The notes: generated from the letters alone by a model not told the origin. DNA of 51,592 nt from Lachnospiraceae bacterium (GCA_014804645.1 JAAUZI010000039.1:1-51592); one strand, 5' to 3'; positions 26,163-35,907 are shown, counted from the first letter of the stretch. Numbers and translations are program-made.

Positions 26163-29100
26163 TTATCTGGCAGCGGCAGCCTTAGCTATCTGCCACACGA
26201 TCTCACTGAAAAACCGCCGGGGAATGCTCTTCAGGGGCAGCCTTCTCTCCTCTGTCACCTCGTCATAGCTCTCCGGTTCTCTGTCAACCGTTCCCACCCG
26301 GTAGAAACGCACGTCCCGCACCGTGACGTCCCGGCCTCCCGTGCTGGCGCTGCCCACAATACTGCCGGAAAAATGCAGTTCCGCACCCAGGCCCAGGGAG
26401 GGTTCCTCCCGATAGTAGATGGCAAATCCGCCCCCCTTAACAGGACCGCGCAGCCAGCCCATGGCTGTGAGCCTGCCCCCCAGAGACAAATCGTTGATAA
26501 TCACGCCGTCAAAGCGCTTTAGGCTGCTGCCCTCCTGCTCCTCGGGACTGAGACGGTACACCGTTCTGCCAAGCTGCTCTACGGGCTGGGTGATCTCATA
26601 GTCCTCCAGCTGCCGTCTCCAGGCCTCCAGACTCTCCCCGGACAGTTCCAGCGGATGGACGAGACCGATCTGTCCCTGCCTTGGCAGAAGCTCCGGCAAG
26701 GTGTACTCCTCCTCGCTCTCCGTGTTGAAAGACCCGTCCTCCATGTAGCGGAAACTCTGTACCAGCCTTTGTTCCTCGTAGACTCCCCAGATCAGGCTGA
26801 GGGCAAACCGATGCATAATGGGATTGCCCACAAACAGCTCCCGCCAAGCCTCCGCACTCCACAATCTCCCCGTGGAGAGCGCCCGTTCCATCCGCTGTTT
26901 CTGTGCGGCCGCCGTAGTTCTGAGCAGCTTTTTCATCTCCTTGAAATCCGCATAGGCCGCAGCTGCTTTCTCCGCATCATCCCTGACTCCAGGCGTAGGA
27001 ATATTCTTCAATTTTCTCCCATTTTCGTCAAAGACTTCCACCTCTAAGGCCGGGGTGACAGTCACGGTAAAGCTGCGGGTTCCATAGTCAAAATGCCGCT
27101 CCACATGCTCGTCAAACCCTAAGTCAGGCACCATCTTATCCTCCAGCTGTTCCTGCGTCAGACCCAGCCGGATGGCCGCCTCCTCCAGAGCCAGCGCCGC
27201 CGTTTCTCTAACCTTCCCGGAGCCGGACCTACGAACAATGCCATCCACAGCAGGCAGCGCCAGAGGATGGGTACTCAGCGCCAACGCCCGAACCGCCTCC
27301 GCCGCCAAAGCGCTGCGTGCATGCCGGGACCAGAGCTGAATCTGGTGCTGCAGCTTTCGCACAATATCTCCATCGCCGTGGATGGAGGCGGCATACAGCA
27401 CCCAGCGTTTCTTCGCCTCTCCACCGGCGGCCAGCCATTTGTCCAAAAGCTCATTCATATAGACTGCCAGATCCCGCAGATCCAGCTTTTCCGCCAGCAG
27501 GGCGGCGTCAGAACTCCATCCCGGCTCCTTCATGGAACTGTAACACAACAGGAGTGCCTGCAGATACTCTTCTCCGGCCCATCCCCCGCCCTCCCTGTGT
27601 ACAGGGGAAAACGGCGTCTCATAGGCCCAGGCCAGACTGCGCCGTTTGCCGCCCCTGTGAAGTTCTTTCACCAGCTCTCCTCTGGTCAGTGTCCGGTCCC
27701 CTGCGCCCTTTTCTTCCGCATCCTCTCTCTCCTCCACTCCACTCAGCACTTCCTCCAGCAGAGAGCAGACGGCAGGAGTTTTCTCCTTCTCCTGCATACT
27801 CCACAGAGCCGCCCGGTCCTGTGGGGTGTCCCACCTAGACAACACACGGATGCCCATCTCCCGCTGAGCCGCCTTCTTGGCGGAGAGCAGCTCCATAACC
27901 TGCGGTCTCCAGTGAGGGCGGTCTGTCAGAATCTGCTCCAGTTCCCGCCTGACCAGCTTAGAGTTGTCCAGGCTGCAGGCGAGAATCTCTTCCAGCCTCT
28001 CCTCCTTGGTGTATATCAGCAGAGCCAGATACCTTCCATAGGGGCCTTCCCCTGCCAAAACTGCCTTTGTCTCCTGGGGGCGCTCCGCCAGATACCGCTG
28101 AAAGACGGAGACACAGCAGGGGATGAGCTGCAGGTCGTCATTCTCATAGACCTCGGCAACCAGCCGACTGGCGATATGAGCCTGCTGTGCCAGTCCCGCC
28201 CCGGCCAGGTCAAGGCCCTGAAAAGCATGCCGGGTCATCTCCCTCATTGATATCTCATGTAATTCTTCACAATGCTTAAATCTTACATAATTGAAAAAAT
28301 CATCACACCCCCGCAGCGCCATATAGGCCATGCAGCGGGCATAGAACATCTCGTCATGATAAGTCTCATCATACCATTCCAGAGCCCTTCTGGAGGTAGA
28401 GTCCGTTCTATAGCTGCCCCCAAGCTGTATCCCCGGCGCCTGGAGCGCAGACAGCTCCAAGCGGCCCTCCAGATAGCTCCGACTCTCACGAGGGCTCTTT
28501 CCCTCGGTGATCAGGATATCGATCACCCTGTCCCGCTGCTCGGCGGATCTGGACAATATTTCCCGGCGATACACCTCAGGGTCTTCCGCCCTGATTGCCC
28601 GGGCCATCACATGGGCCACGTAATAGTCCGCCTTTTTATATGTCTCCAAATAGATGGAAGGGTACTTGCGAAACTGCGACCGAAACCATGCGTGCGACCC
28701 ATCCATGTCCACGACCGTCCGATATTCAAAGCCATCCTCCACCCACTCCATAACCCAGGTGAGCAGGTATCTCACGGGAACGCCAAAAGTCTCGTCCATC
28801 CCGTCCTCAATGCACGCAAACTCATTCATATGATGGCTCAGCCACGGCATTTCCTCCGGCGCTGCCGCCCCACAGACCGCCACCACGCCGCGCAGCCGTT
28901 CGGAAATCCTGTAGTTGGCATAAGCGCAGCAGGCTATCAGCAGAAAAATAGCGTCATTGACAGCCCTGCCCCTGAGTTTGGGCAGCTGGTATCTGGGAAA
29001 CTCCCCCCGGCGTATCCTGTCCTGAATGTCGCGAAATACCATATCTCTGGAAACGTCCTGCTTGAAGATCTGCCCCAGAGCGCTCACCATCACGTTTTCG

Positions 29101-29876
29101 TATTCCCTGAGCAGCACTCTATCTGTACCGTCCAGACCCCGAGGGCCTATGATCACCGCCGGCTCGTCTTTTTCGGCGGCTCGCTTTTTTACACCCAGTA
29201 TCGCCCAGCCGCGGGTCAAATTCCGTCTCTCCCCCAGGGAGTGGGTACTATCCCACATAGATCGGCCCGCGTTTAATGGCACCCTACTGCTGCGCATATA
29301 GAAATATAGCGTGTATAATATCATCTTTACATCAATAAATTCTTCCTGGTAATCCTTCAGAGCCTGCCGCGCCACCTGCAGATCGTATCTGATAAATTCT
29401 GCCAGGTCCTCCAGATCGCTGGCCTGCAGGTATCTCCTTTTCGCAACCTGTCCCGATGCCGTGTAATATACCCTGGGAACTTTATACTGGGCATAAACCG
29501 TCAGCGCCGCACTCATATCTACCTGAATATCTCCCTTTTCCAAGGCACGCCAGAATCTGCAGTAGGAACTGACAACGCAATCCGCCAAGGAAGAGCCATA
29601 CAGCGCATATAGGAGTCTAAAAAGCCTGTTTGCCTCCCTGTGCTGTTCCTGCAAATAATAGTCGTCAAGTATCGTGCGTAACGCTTCCTGCAGGCTCTTC
29701 GGCTCCTGCCTCATGTCACGCCGCCTGAGTCCTCTCAGAGCCACTTCCCCATGCTCCCCCCTCAGATAGTTCTCCGCAGTCCGCCGTTCCATGAAACCAA
29801 GCTGCAGCAGCTTTAGTATTTCCGCGATCTTCTCCTGCTGTGGGTTCTCTGTCTGTGGGTACTTTGCTCGCAGCAT
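26163..29876 (-). CDS. DUF4132 domain-containing protein, first tandem copy
   Basis: 1237 residues from the ATG at 29876. A GTG at 29897 is also in frame, but the AGAGAGGAGA ribosome site lies between the two, and the 29876 start (MLRAKYPQ) aligns with the MLRAQNGQ start of the paralogue. It has a HEAT-like central part (REMGIRVLSRWDTPQDRAAL) and a C-terminal DUF4132 part (WRELFVGNPIMHRFALSLIW). There is no membrane segment. The N-terminal 450 residues are the most diverged from the second copy, while the last 550 are strongly alike. That suggests duplication followed by change in the partner-binding end. Function is unknown; probably an effector or scaffold of the MoxR/vWA machinery. Confidence 0.85.
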   Translation of the reverse strand: MLRAKYPQTENPQQEKIAEILKLLQLGFMERRTAENYLRGEHGEVALRGLRRRDMRQEPKSLQEALRTILDDYYLQEQHREANRLFRLLYALYGSSLADCVVSSYCRFWRALEKGDIQVDMSAALTVYAQYKVPRVYYTASGQVAKRRYLQASDLEDLAEFIRYDLQVARQALKDYQEEFIDVKMILYTLYFYMRSSRVPLNAGRSMWDSTHSLGERRNLTRGWAILGVKKRAAEKDEPAVIIGPRGLDGTDRVLLREYENVMVSALGQIFKQDVSRDMVFRDIQDRIRRGEFPRYQLPKLRGRAVNDAIFLLIACCAYANYRISERLRGVVAVCGAAAPEEMPWLSHHMNEFACIEDGMDETFGVPVRYLLTWVMEWVEDGFEYRTVVDMDGSHAWFRSQFRKYPSIYLETYKKADYYVAHVMARAIRAEDPEVYRREILSRSAEQRDRVIDILITEGKSPRESRSYLEGRLELSALQAPGIQLGGSYRTDSTSRRALEWYDETYHDEMFYARCMAYMALRGCDDFFNYVRFKHCEELHEISMREMTRHAFQGLDLAGAGLAQQAHIASRLVAEVYENDDLQLIPCCVSVFQRYLAERPQETKAVLAGEGPYGRYLALLIYTKEERLEEILACSLDNSKLVRRELEQILTDRPHWRPQVMELLSAKKAAQREMGIRVLSRWDTPQDRAALWSMQEKEKTPAVCSLLEEVLSGVEEREDAEEKGAGDRTLTRGELVKELHRGGKRRSLAWAYETPFSPVHREGGGWAGEEYLQALLLCYSSMKEPGWSSDAALLAEKLDLRDLAVYMNELLDKWLAAGGEAKKRWVLYAASIHGDGDIVRKLQHQIQLWSRHARSALAAEAVRALALSTHPLALPAVDGIVRRSGSGKVRETAALALEEAAIRLGLTQEQLEDKMVPDLGFDEHVERHFDYGTRSFTVTVTPALEVEVFDENGRKLKNIPTPGVRDDAEKAAAAYADFKEMKKLLRTTAAAQKQRMERALSTGRLWSAEAWRELFVGNPIMHRFALSLIWGVYEEQRLVQSFRYMEDGSFNTESEEEYTLPELLPRQGQIGLVHPLELSGESLEAWRRQLEDYEITQPVEQLGRTVYRLSPEEQEGSSLKRFDGVIINDLSLGGRLTAMGWLRGPVKGGGFAIYYREEPSLGLGAELHFSGSIVGSASTGGRDVTVRDVRFYRVGTVDREPESYDEVTEERRLPLKSIPRRFFSEIVWQIAKAAAAR

Positions 29877-29933
29877 TGTATTTCTCCTCTCTGCCACATT
29901 TTATAGTTAACAACATTATACTGACTAACGTTA

Positions 29934-30063
29934 AGATTTTCCAATTTCCGCACAGCACATGTCGCATAAACGGGCAGATGTAGTTTATCAAAGATAAACT
30001 ACAGTAGTTTGCCATTTGGCAAACTACATTGCACTATGCGAAAAGGAAAATCTAATCGTTAGT
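29934..30063. mobile_element. MITE-like element with terminal inverted repeats
   Basis: About 130 bp. The left end 29934-29952 (ACTAACGTTAAGATTTTCC) and right end 30045-30063 are inverted copies with two mismatches in 19. Inside are two near-adjacent perfect hairpins: 11-bp arms 29979-29989/29993-30003 with a 3-nt loop, and 10-bp arms 30004-30013/30018-30027 with a 4-nt loop. Both begin with GTAGTTT. There is no coding capacity. It fills nearly the whole gap between the SWIM gene and the first DUF4132 gene, and its right end supplies the SWIM stop codon. A clear target duplication was not found. Confidence 0.55.
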
Positions 30064-32218
30064 GAGTATAGAAATAAGACAGACGAGCCATGTCATAGGC
30101 TGTCCTTTGGCGACACAGCCGCACATACTGCCAAAGTCTGCAATATATCCTCATGACCTCCGACGACTGGCGCCTCAGTTGATGACGGGCCCCGGACAGT
30201 TGTCCGCCCAGCTGACGCAGCCAATCTGACAACATTGTCATTCCATATGCCGCGCCCTGTTTCTCCGCTTGTTTCAATGCCTCCAGAGTACTGTCCTGCA
30301 CGGTGTTACTTCCCACTTGGTAGACCTCCTGCAGCAGCCAGCTGACCTCCTCCAGATAGCTCTGCAGGGCCTGACAGGCCGTTTTGTCGTGGCTCTGTGC
30401 AGGGACGTCGGTTCCGTCCCCACTGCCAATTTCTTCCCCTATGGATTCATTTATCTGCTCCAGTTCCTGACGTTCCAGCACATCCACCGGATAGAGACAG
30501 ACCTGACTGTCCCGGAGATAGACTCTGCCCAGAAAACAGGGATTCTGTTGCCTTTCCAGGCGCTCCAGATAACGGATGGAGGCCTCATCCCGCTTGGAAT
30601 AGGGCAGTTCTACCAGCACCTGGCGGCCCGCCTTATCCCATATGGACAGTTCCAGTTTTTGCGTGATCTCATTGAACCGGCCCTGCTCAAAATCCGCCGC
30701 CTGTACAAAGACCAGACAGGGATGGTCCGTCCGAGAATTTTTATCCGGCTTTGGTATCCGCTCCGCAAAGAGCCGGTCATATTCCCGGTAATACCAGCCT
30801 TTCAGATCTGCCGCCGTCAATTCGCTTTTCCCCAATATCTCTCCTCTGGTCTCCTGGCTGGAGGACAGCCGTCCGCCGGCGTCACATTTGGCTCCATGCA
30901 GCATCAGCCGCACACGTGCCAGACTCTCCAGCGGCAGGGAAATCCCCCAGGGCGAAGGAGCTTTCTCTTGATAGCCCCTTCGCTTTTTTCCCTCGTAAAA
31001 TGTAGGCCGGGCGTTGGTGTAGGTATACCAGACGCCCGCTGCGGTGTCCAGAAAATATACCGTGTCTCCCTCGTAACCCGAATCGCTGACGAAATGTTCC
31101 ATGGTAATCCCCGTCAGCTCCAGATCTCCCACGGGCAGATATTCCGAGCGGAACTCCCCCGCCAGGGCCTGAATCCGGCTGATCGTATTTCCGGAAGAGT
31201 CCGCGCTGTCTGCCAACTCCTTGAGCTGCATGGTCTTGTCATATAGCTGCTGCAGCTGTCCGGCCAGTCTCTCCATAGTCTGCCCTGCCGCCCGGCACAG
31301 ATATTTCTCGTACCCCTCGGCCAACGCCCGGATATCTCCCTCCCATCCTGGCAGTCCCGCATTGTGACAGAGAATGGCCAGGCGCTCCAGCTCCTGGGCT
31401 TGCTGCACGCCGCTCCTCGCCAGCCCCGTCTCCAGCAGATGCTCCAGACAACTTCCGACCTGCTTTGCCGTGTCCGCCAGCTCCTCCAGATCGAGATCCG
31501 GCTGCTGCTCCAGCTCCTGAGCCAATTCCTCCGCCGTCAGCTGTTTTTCCATATATTGGCACCAGAGAATCGCCTCCGCCTTGTGGCTGCACAGCTCTTT
31601 CTTATGGCAGGTACAGGTACTATACTCCAGAGGCGACAGGAGCTTTACCGTCATGTCCTGCCCCGGCAGCTGCATGCGCACCACTGTGCCGCGCTCAACC
31701 TGAGGAATCTGCCCGGTCTCCATGGCCGCCGCCAGGCGCCGCAGTCCCCGGATGCCCAAAGCCCGCAGCAAGGGCTTTCGGGGCTGGGAGAGAATCTCCT
31801 GCCATACCTTCTGTGACAGGTCGCGGAGATCACCGCTGCTCTCTAAGTTTTCTGCCGCTGGACTATCGTCGCCCACCGGATTCTCTGCCGTCGGGCCGTC
31901 GCTGTCTCCGGGTTGCTTGGAGCCTGCGCCCGCGGCTGCCTGCCGGGCCAGCAAAATAGCCATAATCACATGGCGGCAGATGCTCCGGGAGGGACAGCTG
32001 CACCGACTCTCTCCCAGAGGCAGACGGATCGTCACATTCTCGCCGCCTGCCGCCACTGTCAGCTCCTGGGCCTGCCAGTCCAGCGCCGCCGCGGCGTCCT
32101 GAGCCTTGCCGTCCTCCGCCTCCAGATCCTTGTATGCCCTTTTCACAATCCCCTTGTTGCTGATGCCCACCAGGTAGTCCTCATCCACCCCCGCCAGGCT
32201 CTGTCTCCAATCCACCAT
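30059..32218 (-). CDS. SWIM zinc-finger protein (YehQ-like)
   Basis: 719 residues. There are two SWIM-type C-x-C ... C-x-H motifs: C73-x-C75 with C81-x-H83 (RCSCPSRSICRH), and C202-x-C204 with C210-x-H212 (CTCHKKELCSH). The rest is helical and Gln/Glu-rich with no recognised enzyme motif. SWIM domains bind DNA or protein through zinc. In E. coli, yehQ with the same domain lies in the yehL/M/P group, so a shared complex is likely. The stop codon lies inside the terminal repeat of the MITE-like element, so the C-terminus may have been altered by its insertion. Confidence 0.85.
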   Translation of the reverse strand: MVDWRQSLAGVDEDYLVGISNKGIVKRAYKDLEAEDGKAQDAAAALDWQAQELTVAAGGENVTIRLPLGESRCSCPSRSICRHVIMAILLARQAAAGAGSKQPGDSDGPTAENPVGDDSPAAENLESSGDLRDLSQKVWQEILSQPRKPLLRALGIRGLRRLAAAMETGQIPQVERGTVVRMQLPGQDMTVKLLSPLEYSTCTCHKKELCSHKAEAILWCQYMEKQLTAEELAQELEQQPDLDLEELADTAKQVGSCLEHLLETGLARSGVQQAQELERLAILCHNAGLPGWEGDIRALAEGYEKYLCRAAGQTMERLAGQLQQLYDKTMQLKELADSADSSGNTISRIQALAGEFRSEYLPVGDLELTGITMEHFVSDSGYEGDTVYFLDTAAGVWYTYTNARPTFYEGKKRRGYQEKAPSPWGISLPLESLARVRLMLHGAKCDAGGRLSSSQETRGEILGKSELTAADLKGWYYREYDRLFAERIPKPDKNSRTDHPCLVFVQAADFEQGRFNEITQKLELSIWDKAGRQVLVELPYSKRDEASIRYLERLERQQNPCFLGRVYLRDSQVCLYPVDVLERQELEQINESIGEEIGSGDGTDVPAQSHDKTACQALQSYLEEVSWLLQEVYQVGSNTVQDSTLEALKQAEKQGAAYGMTMLSDWLRQLGGQLSGARHQLRRQSSEVMRIYCRLWQYVRLCRQRTAYDMARLSYFYTH

Positions 32219-32250
32219 ATTTTACTTCTTTCCGCACATACCTCGGTACG

Positions 32251-32333
32251 CTCAATTTACCATGATTTCATGCGCTTTAGCGCATATTCTATTCAAAAGA
32301 GTTAAATGCAGAGCATTTAACTCAATTTACCAT
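32251..32333. repeat. 13-bp direct repeats flanking a double-hairpin insert
   Basis: CTCAATTTACCAT occurs at 32251-32263 and again at 32321-32333, exactly 70 bp apart. Between lie a hairpin with ATGCGC/GCGCAT arms (32270-32275, 32280-32285) and one with 11-bp arms GAGTTAAATGC/GCATTTAACTC (32299-32309, 32313-32323). The right copy is the true end of the vWA gene (Met-Val-Asn-stop). The left copy duplicates it downstream. Confidence 0.65.
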
Positions 32334-33446
32334 ATCCGCCACATGCTCCGCCAACTGCTCCGGGGTCATCGCTCCCACAAAAGCGCCCAACTGGGCCAGC
32401 TGAGCCGCCATATGCCGACTGTAATTGGGCGTCGCTGTCATATCCAGGGCCGTCAGCGCAATCAGCTTGGCCCCGCTCTCTATGATACTGCGGCTGACGC
32501 TGCATAAGTTATGCGTGCTGCTGCCCTCATACAGATCCGAGATCAGTACCACCAGCGTCCTATGGGGATTCTCAATCAGCGTCTCACAGTAACTCAGCGC
32601 CCCCGCAATGTTGGTACCGCCCCCCAGCTGTACACTCATCAGCGTCTCCACCGGGTCCTCCACATGACCGCTTAAGTCCACCACATTGGTGTCAAAGATC
32701 ACCAGCCGGGTATCCAGCATGGGGAGCCTCGCGAATATCCCCGCCATGACAGCGCTGTGAATCACGGAGTCCAGCATGGAGCCGCTCTCGTCCACACAGA
32801 TCACCACGCGCCACTGATGATACCGTTTCATCCGGGAGTGAAAATACACCTGCTGCAATACCAGCTGCTGCCGCTCCCGGTCATAGTGCTGCAGATTTCT
32901 CCGTATGGTTTTCCGAATATCCAGATTGCGCAGACTGCGGACAGGACTGCCGCTGGTGCGGTCCAATTTTCCCTGCAGCGCCCGGCGCACATCCTGCTCC
33001 AGTTTCTCCATGATCTCCTGCGCCACCTTGCGCACAATCTCCCGGGCCAGCTGCAGTACCTCGCCCTTCATCATATGTTTCAGCCCCATGATGGTCTTCA
33101 GCAGTTCCCGGTTAGGCTCTAAGCGCCGCAGCACCTCCGGGTCGGTGAGCAGCTCCGTCATCTCGTATTTTTCCAGGGCGTGGCGTTCCATGATCTCCAC
33201 AGTCTGCCTGGGAAAAAGCTTTTTCATCTCATGGAGCCACTTTGGCACGGTCAGCTGGGAACCCCCGCTGCCTCCCTGCCGCTCCTGCCGGATCTCCTGC
33301 TCCTCCCCGTATTCCCGGGAGTACAGATAGTCCAGCACCTCCTCCATGCCCATGTAATTGACATCGCCGCCGCTGTAGGATATCTGCCCGGAGGCATATT
33401 TTCCCAGCACCAGCCGCCATCTGTTCAAAACCCGTCCGTCATCCAT
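32322..33446 (-). CDS. von Willebrand factor A domain protein (YehP-like)
   Basis: 374 residues. The C-terminal vWA domain begins at about residue 212 with a complete metal-binding (MIDAS) site: DESGS (219-223), the Thr of GGGTNIAGAL and the Asp of LISDLYEGS. The N-terminal 200 residues are helical and charged. In MoxR/vWA pairs the vWA protein carries the substrate or partner to the AAA+ ring. It overlaps the DUF5682 gene by 8 nt, which shows coupling. It corresponds to YehP of E. coli. Confidence 0.9.
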   Translation of the reverse strand: MDDGRVLNRWRLVLGKYASGQISYSGGDVNYMGMEEVLDYLYSREYGEEQEIRQERQGGSGGSQLTVPKWLHEMKKLFPRQTVEIMERHALEKYEMTELLTDPEVLRRLEPNRELLKTIMGLKHMMKGEVLQLAREIVRKVAQEIMEKLEQDVRRALQGKLDRTSGSPVRSLRNLDIRKTIRRNLQHYDRERQQLVLQQVYFHSRMKRYHQWRVVICVDESGSMLDSVIHSAVMAGIFARLPMLDTRLVIFDTNVVDLSGHVEDPVETLMSVQLGGGTNIAGALSYCETLIENPHRTLVVLISDLYEGSSTHNLCSVSRSIIESGAKLIALTALDMTATPNYSRHMAAQLAQLGAFVGAMTPEQLAEHVADMVN

Positions 33447-35907
33447 ATACTTCCTCTTTCAAATCCGCCGCTGTCCCCATTTCCTCCAGGGCAAAATCTT
33501 CCAACTCCCGCCCATAGAGATACCATACCTCTGGAACAGCCTGCTGCTCTTGCAGCTCTCTGCGGTTTCTGCCGTGAAAACCAGCCGCCGTCTGCGCAAT
33601 CCGATCCGTCTCCGCTGGGGTGAAATAGGTGAATGCCATGTGCAGCTCAGGCAGCAGCTGCATGAAATCCTCCTCCCCGATCTGCATCAGAAATTCATCT
33701 AGCATTCGCAGGAAATCCTCTCCCACAAACACCAGATCCTTGGCTCCAAAGAAAAGCCCCCGGAAAAAGAGCGCCGTTTTCAGCTGCTGTTCCCGGGTTC
33801 CCGTCAGATACCCGCGGCACACCTGCTGGGTCTGTGTCACACTCTCCCGGCCGCCGCCATACAGCAGCCCGTGGATACAGCCGTGAACACCAGCCTGTAT
33901 CTCACTGTCCCGATCCATAACCAGCAGTGCATCAAAATAGCTGTCGAGCAGAGCGCTGTCCGGCTGTCCGCCCTCGATTTTCTCCCCGCTTTCCATTCTT
34001 CCGATGACCTGATACAACAGTTTTATCGCTTCCATGCACCGGGCCATATCCTCTTCTTTGACCCGTGCCATGCCAGGCAAAAGTCCCAGCAGCCGACGGA
34101 TGCAGGTCTGTATCATTCCCTGTACCTCCAGCCCGGAATCGTAGAGCCGGCGCAGCTGCTGCACCATAGTCAGCAAGCGCAGAGCCTCGGCCAGAGAATA
34201 AAAATCCGTGTCCGATATGAGCAGCTCCTGAAGTCTCCCGTACACCTGCTCCAGCTGTCCCTCCAAACCCATTTCCAGTACCTGAGACAGCAACAGCGCG
34301 CCCTCCCGGGCATAGACCGCTTTTTTAAGCTGCTCGGCTGCCAGCCCTCTGGCAGCCTCCTCCACCGTGCCCCCATATACGGAGGCATCGATCAGAGCTG
34401 CCATGACCTGGGCATTCCACTTATATTTCCATATTTCCCGTATCAGGTTGCGATCCCTGCCGGTCTGCAGATTGGGCCCTTTTACCCTCCGGGCATAGGG
34501 GGCTTGCAGAAACAGCAGCCGATGGAAAAACATGCTCATCTGGCGGTGTTTCTTTTTGCCGAAAACAGAGAGCGTAACCTCATTTTCCAGGGTGGAGGAG
34601 ACCTGCAGCCCGTAGCGTTTACACAAAGTCCGGAAGTCCTGCAGCACTGGCGGCTCTCCCGCACCCTGGCACAGTTCTCCCACACGCCTGCCCGTCATCT
34701 GCCGCCGCAGCAGTCTCATAGGCTCGTCGGTTGCCAGATTGTATTCTCCCTTGACAAAACAGGACAGCACCGCATCCTGCAGCTCATAGGCGCCCGGCTG
34801 GGGTTTTCCCCGCAGGGCGGCCAGCCCCTCCGCCATGGAACAGGCGCATATCTCGTCATAGGTGGAGGCGCTGCCCTCCGCCCTCCGCACGGCCTTGCCC
34901 GTGGTCACCACCATATCCAGCACCGCCTTGGTATAGGGCGGCATTTCCTCCTGCTCCTCTGCCTGCACATGCTCCCATATCTCCTGATAAAAACCGGGGA
35001 AGGGCATACCGCTGGCATAGCCGTTCAAAGCGTCCGCTGCCTCCATGGAGTAGGGCATCAAATAGACTCCCTGGTCCTTGGCGCTCACCAGTTTCCTGGG
35101 CAAGTCTGCCTGGGCTGAACTGGCTGCAGCGCTCTTCTCCTCATCCATGCCGCCCAGCCTCTGCGCCAGAGCCGGGGTATGAAAACCGCCTGTCACCACC
35201 AGGATACGGTGCGGGGAAGTGCCCGCCATCTCCCTAGCCACGTCCAGAATCTTCCCTGCCATATAGGCCTCTCTGGCAAGGCATCCCTCCTCCTTAAGCT
35301 GCTCCTGGGGAGTGCTTTCCCTGGCCTGTCGACAATAAGTCAGCAAATTGTCAAACCAAGTCTCACTGTCCTGCATGAGCCCCTCCAGTTCAAAGTATTT
35401 TTCCCAGAATTCGTCAAAACTGCGCAGCCCTGTCTTTTCACACAACCGCTGCAGATAGGCATTGCGGGACAGCAGATAATCGTCATTGTAATTGCTCTTG
35501 TCTCCCTCCTGCCGCATGCCTTTTCCCTCCCGGGAGGCCGCCAGGATATCCCCGTAGGGCAGGTCGATAAAGGCCACCTTCGCCCCCTGCGCGCTGCCTG
35601 TCCGCAGCGCCGCCAGTTCCGGGGAGTAGTCCAGAAAAGGATAATAGCAGCGGTACTTTTCCTTCTCCTCCGACACCGCCCCCGCTGTATCATCGTAGGA
35701 GTAGTATACGGCAAAAGGAGCCTTGGTGGCAGGATCGATCATGGCCGGTATCAGAGGACTTGCCGTGTCCGGCCCCTCGATCAGCACAGCCTGGGGGTGC
35801 CATGTCTCTATCATGCGCTGCACCTGCCAGGCGCAGGCCGGACTGTGGTGCCGCACCGGGAGCAGCTTTATTTCAGCCATTTCCTGGCGTCGTAGTATCG
35901 TTTCCAT
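33439..35907 (-). CDS. DUF5682 family protein (YehM-like)
   Basis: 822 residues. The N-terminal region carries LLPVRHHSPACAWQVQRMI, AVLIEGPDTASPLIPAMID and ILVVTGGFHTPALAQRL. This H-x-x-P, E-G-P and G-G-x-H pattern resembles the TraB/TIKI and ChaN/EreA-like fold, some members of which are hydrolases. The C-terminal 500 residues are helical with no known motif. The start at 35907 has GGAAGG in front and overlaps the ATPase gene by 40 nt. E. coli YehM belongs to the same family. Enzymatic activity is inference from motif shape. Confidence 0.83.
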   Translation of the reverse strand: METILRRQEMAEIKLLPVRHHSPACAWQVQRMIETWHPQAVLIEGPDTASPLIPAMIDPATKAPFAVYYSYDDTAGAVSEEKEKYRCYYPFLDYSPELAALRTGSAQGAKVAFIDLPYGDILAASREGKGMRQEGDKSNYNDDYLLSRNAYLQRLCEKTGLRSFDEFWEKYFELEGLMQDSETWFDNLLTYCRQARESTPQEQLKEEGCLAREAYMAGKILDVAREMAGTSPHRILVVTGGFHTPALAQRLGGMDEEKSAAASSAQADLPRKLVSAKDQGVYLMPYSMEAADALNGYASGMPFPGFYQEIWEHVQAEEQEEMPPYTKAVLDMVVTTGKAVRRAEGSASTYDEICACSMAEGLAALRGKPQPGAYELQDAVLSCFVKGEYNLATDEPMRLLRRQMTGRRVGELCQGAGEPPVLQDFRTLCKRYGLQVSSTLENEVTLSVFGKKKHRQMSMFFHRLLFLQAPYARRVKGPNLQTGRDRNLIREIWKYKWNAQVMAALIDASVYGGTVEEAARGLAAEQLKKAVYAREGALLLSQVLEMGLEGQLEQVYGRLQELLISDTDFYSLAEALRLLTMVQQLRRLYDSGLEVQGMIQTCIRRLLGLLPGMARVKEEDMARCMEAIKLLYQVIGRMESGEKIEGGQPDSALLDSYFDALLVMDRDSEIQAGVHGCIHGLLYGGGRESVTQTQQVCRGYLTGTREQQLKTALFFRGLFFGAKDLVFVGEDFLRMLDEFLMQIGEEDFMQLLPELHMAFTYFTPAETDRIAQTAAGFHGRNRRELQEQQAVPEVWYLYGRELEDFALEEMGTAADLKEEVYG

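Noticed and set aside
29877..29897. Longer start (GTG at 29897) for the first DUF4132 gene
   Set aside because: The ribosome site AGAGAGGAGA would be inside the coding region, and the ATG at 29876 aligns with the start of the paralogue.
26058..32340. CRISPR array suggested by repeated hairpins in the gaps
   Set aside because: The repeats are few, irregularly spaced, differ in sequence and have no regular spacers or cas genes nearby.
33871..35118. 415-codon open frame on the plus strand
   Set aside because: Antisense to the DUF5682 gene; His/Gln/Leu-rich product typical of a reverse-frame artefact.
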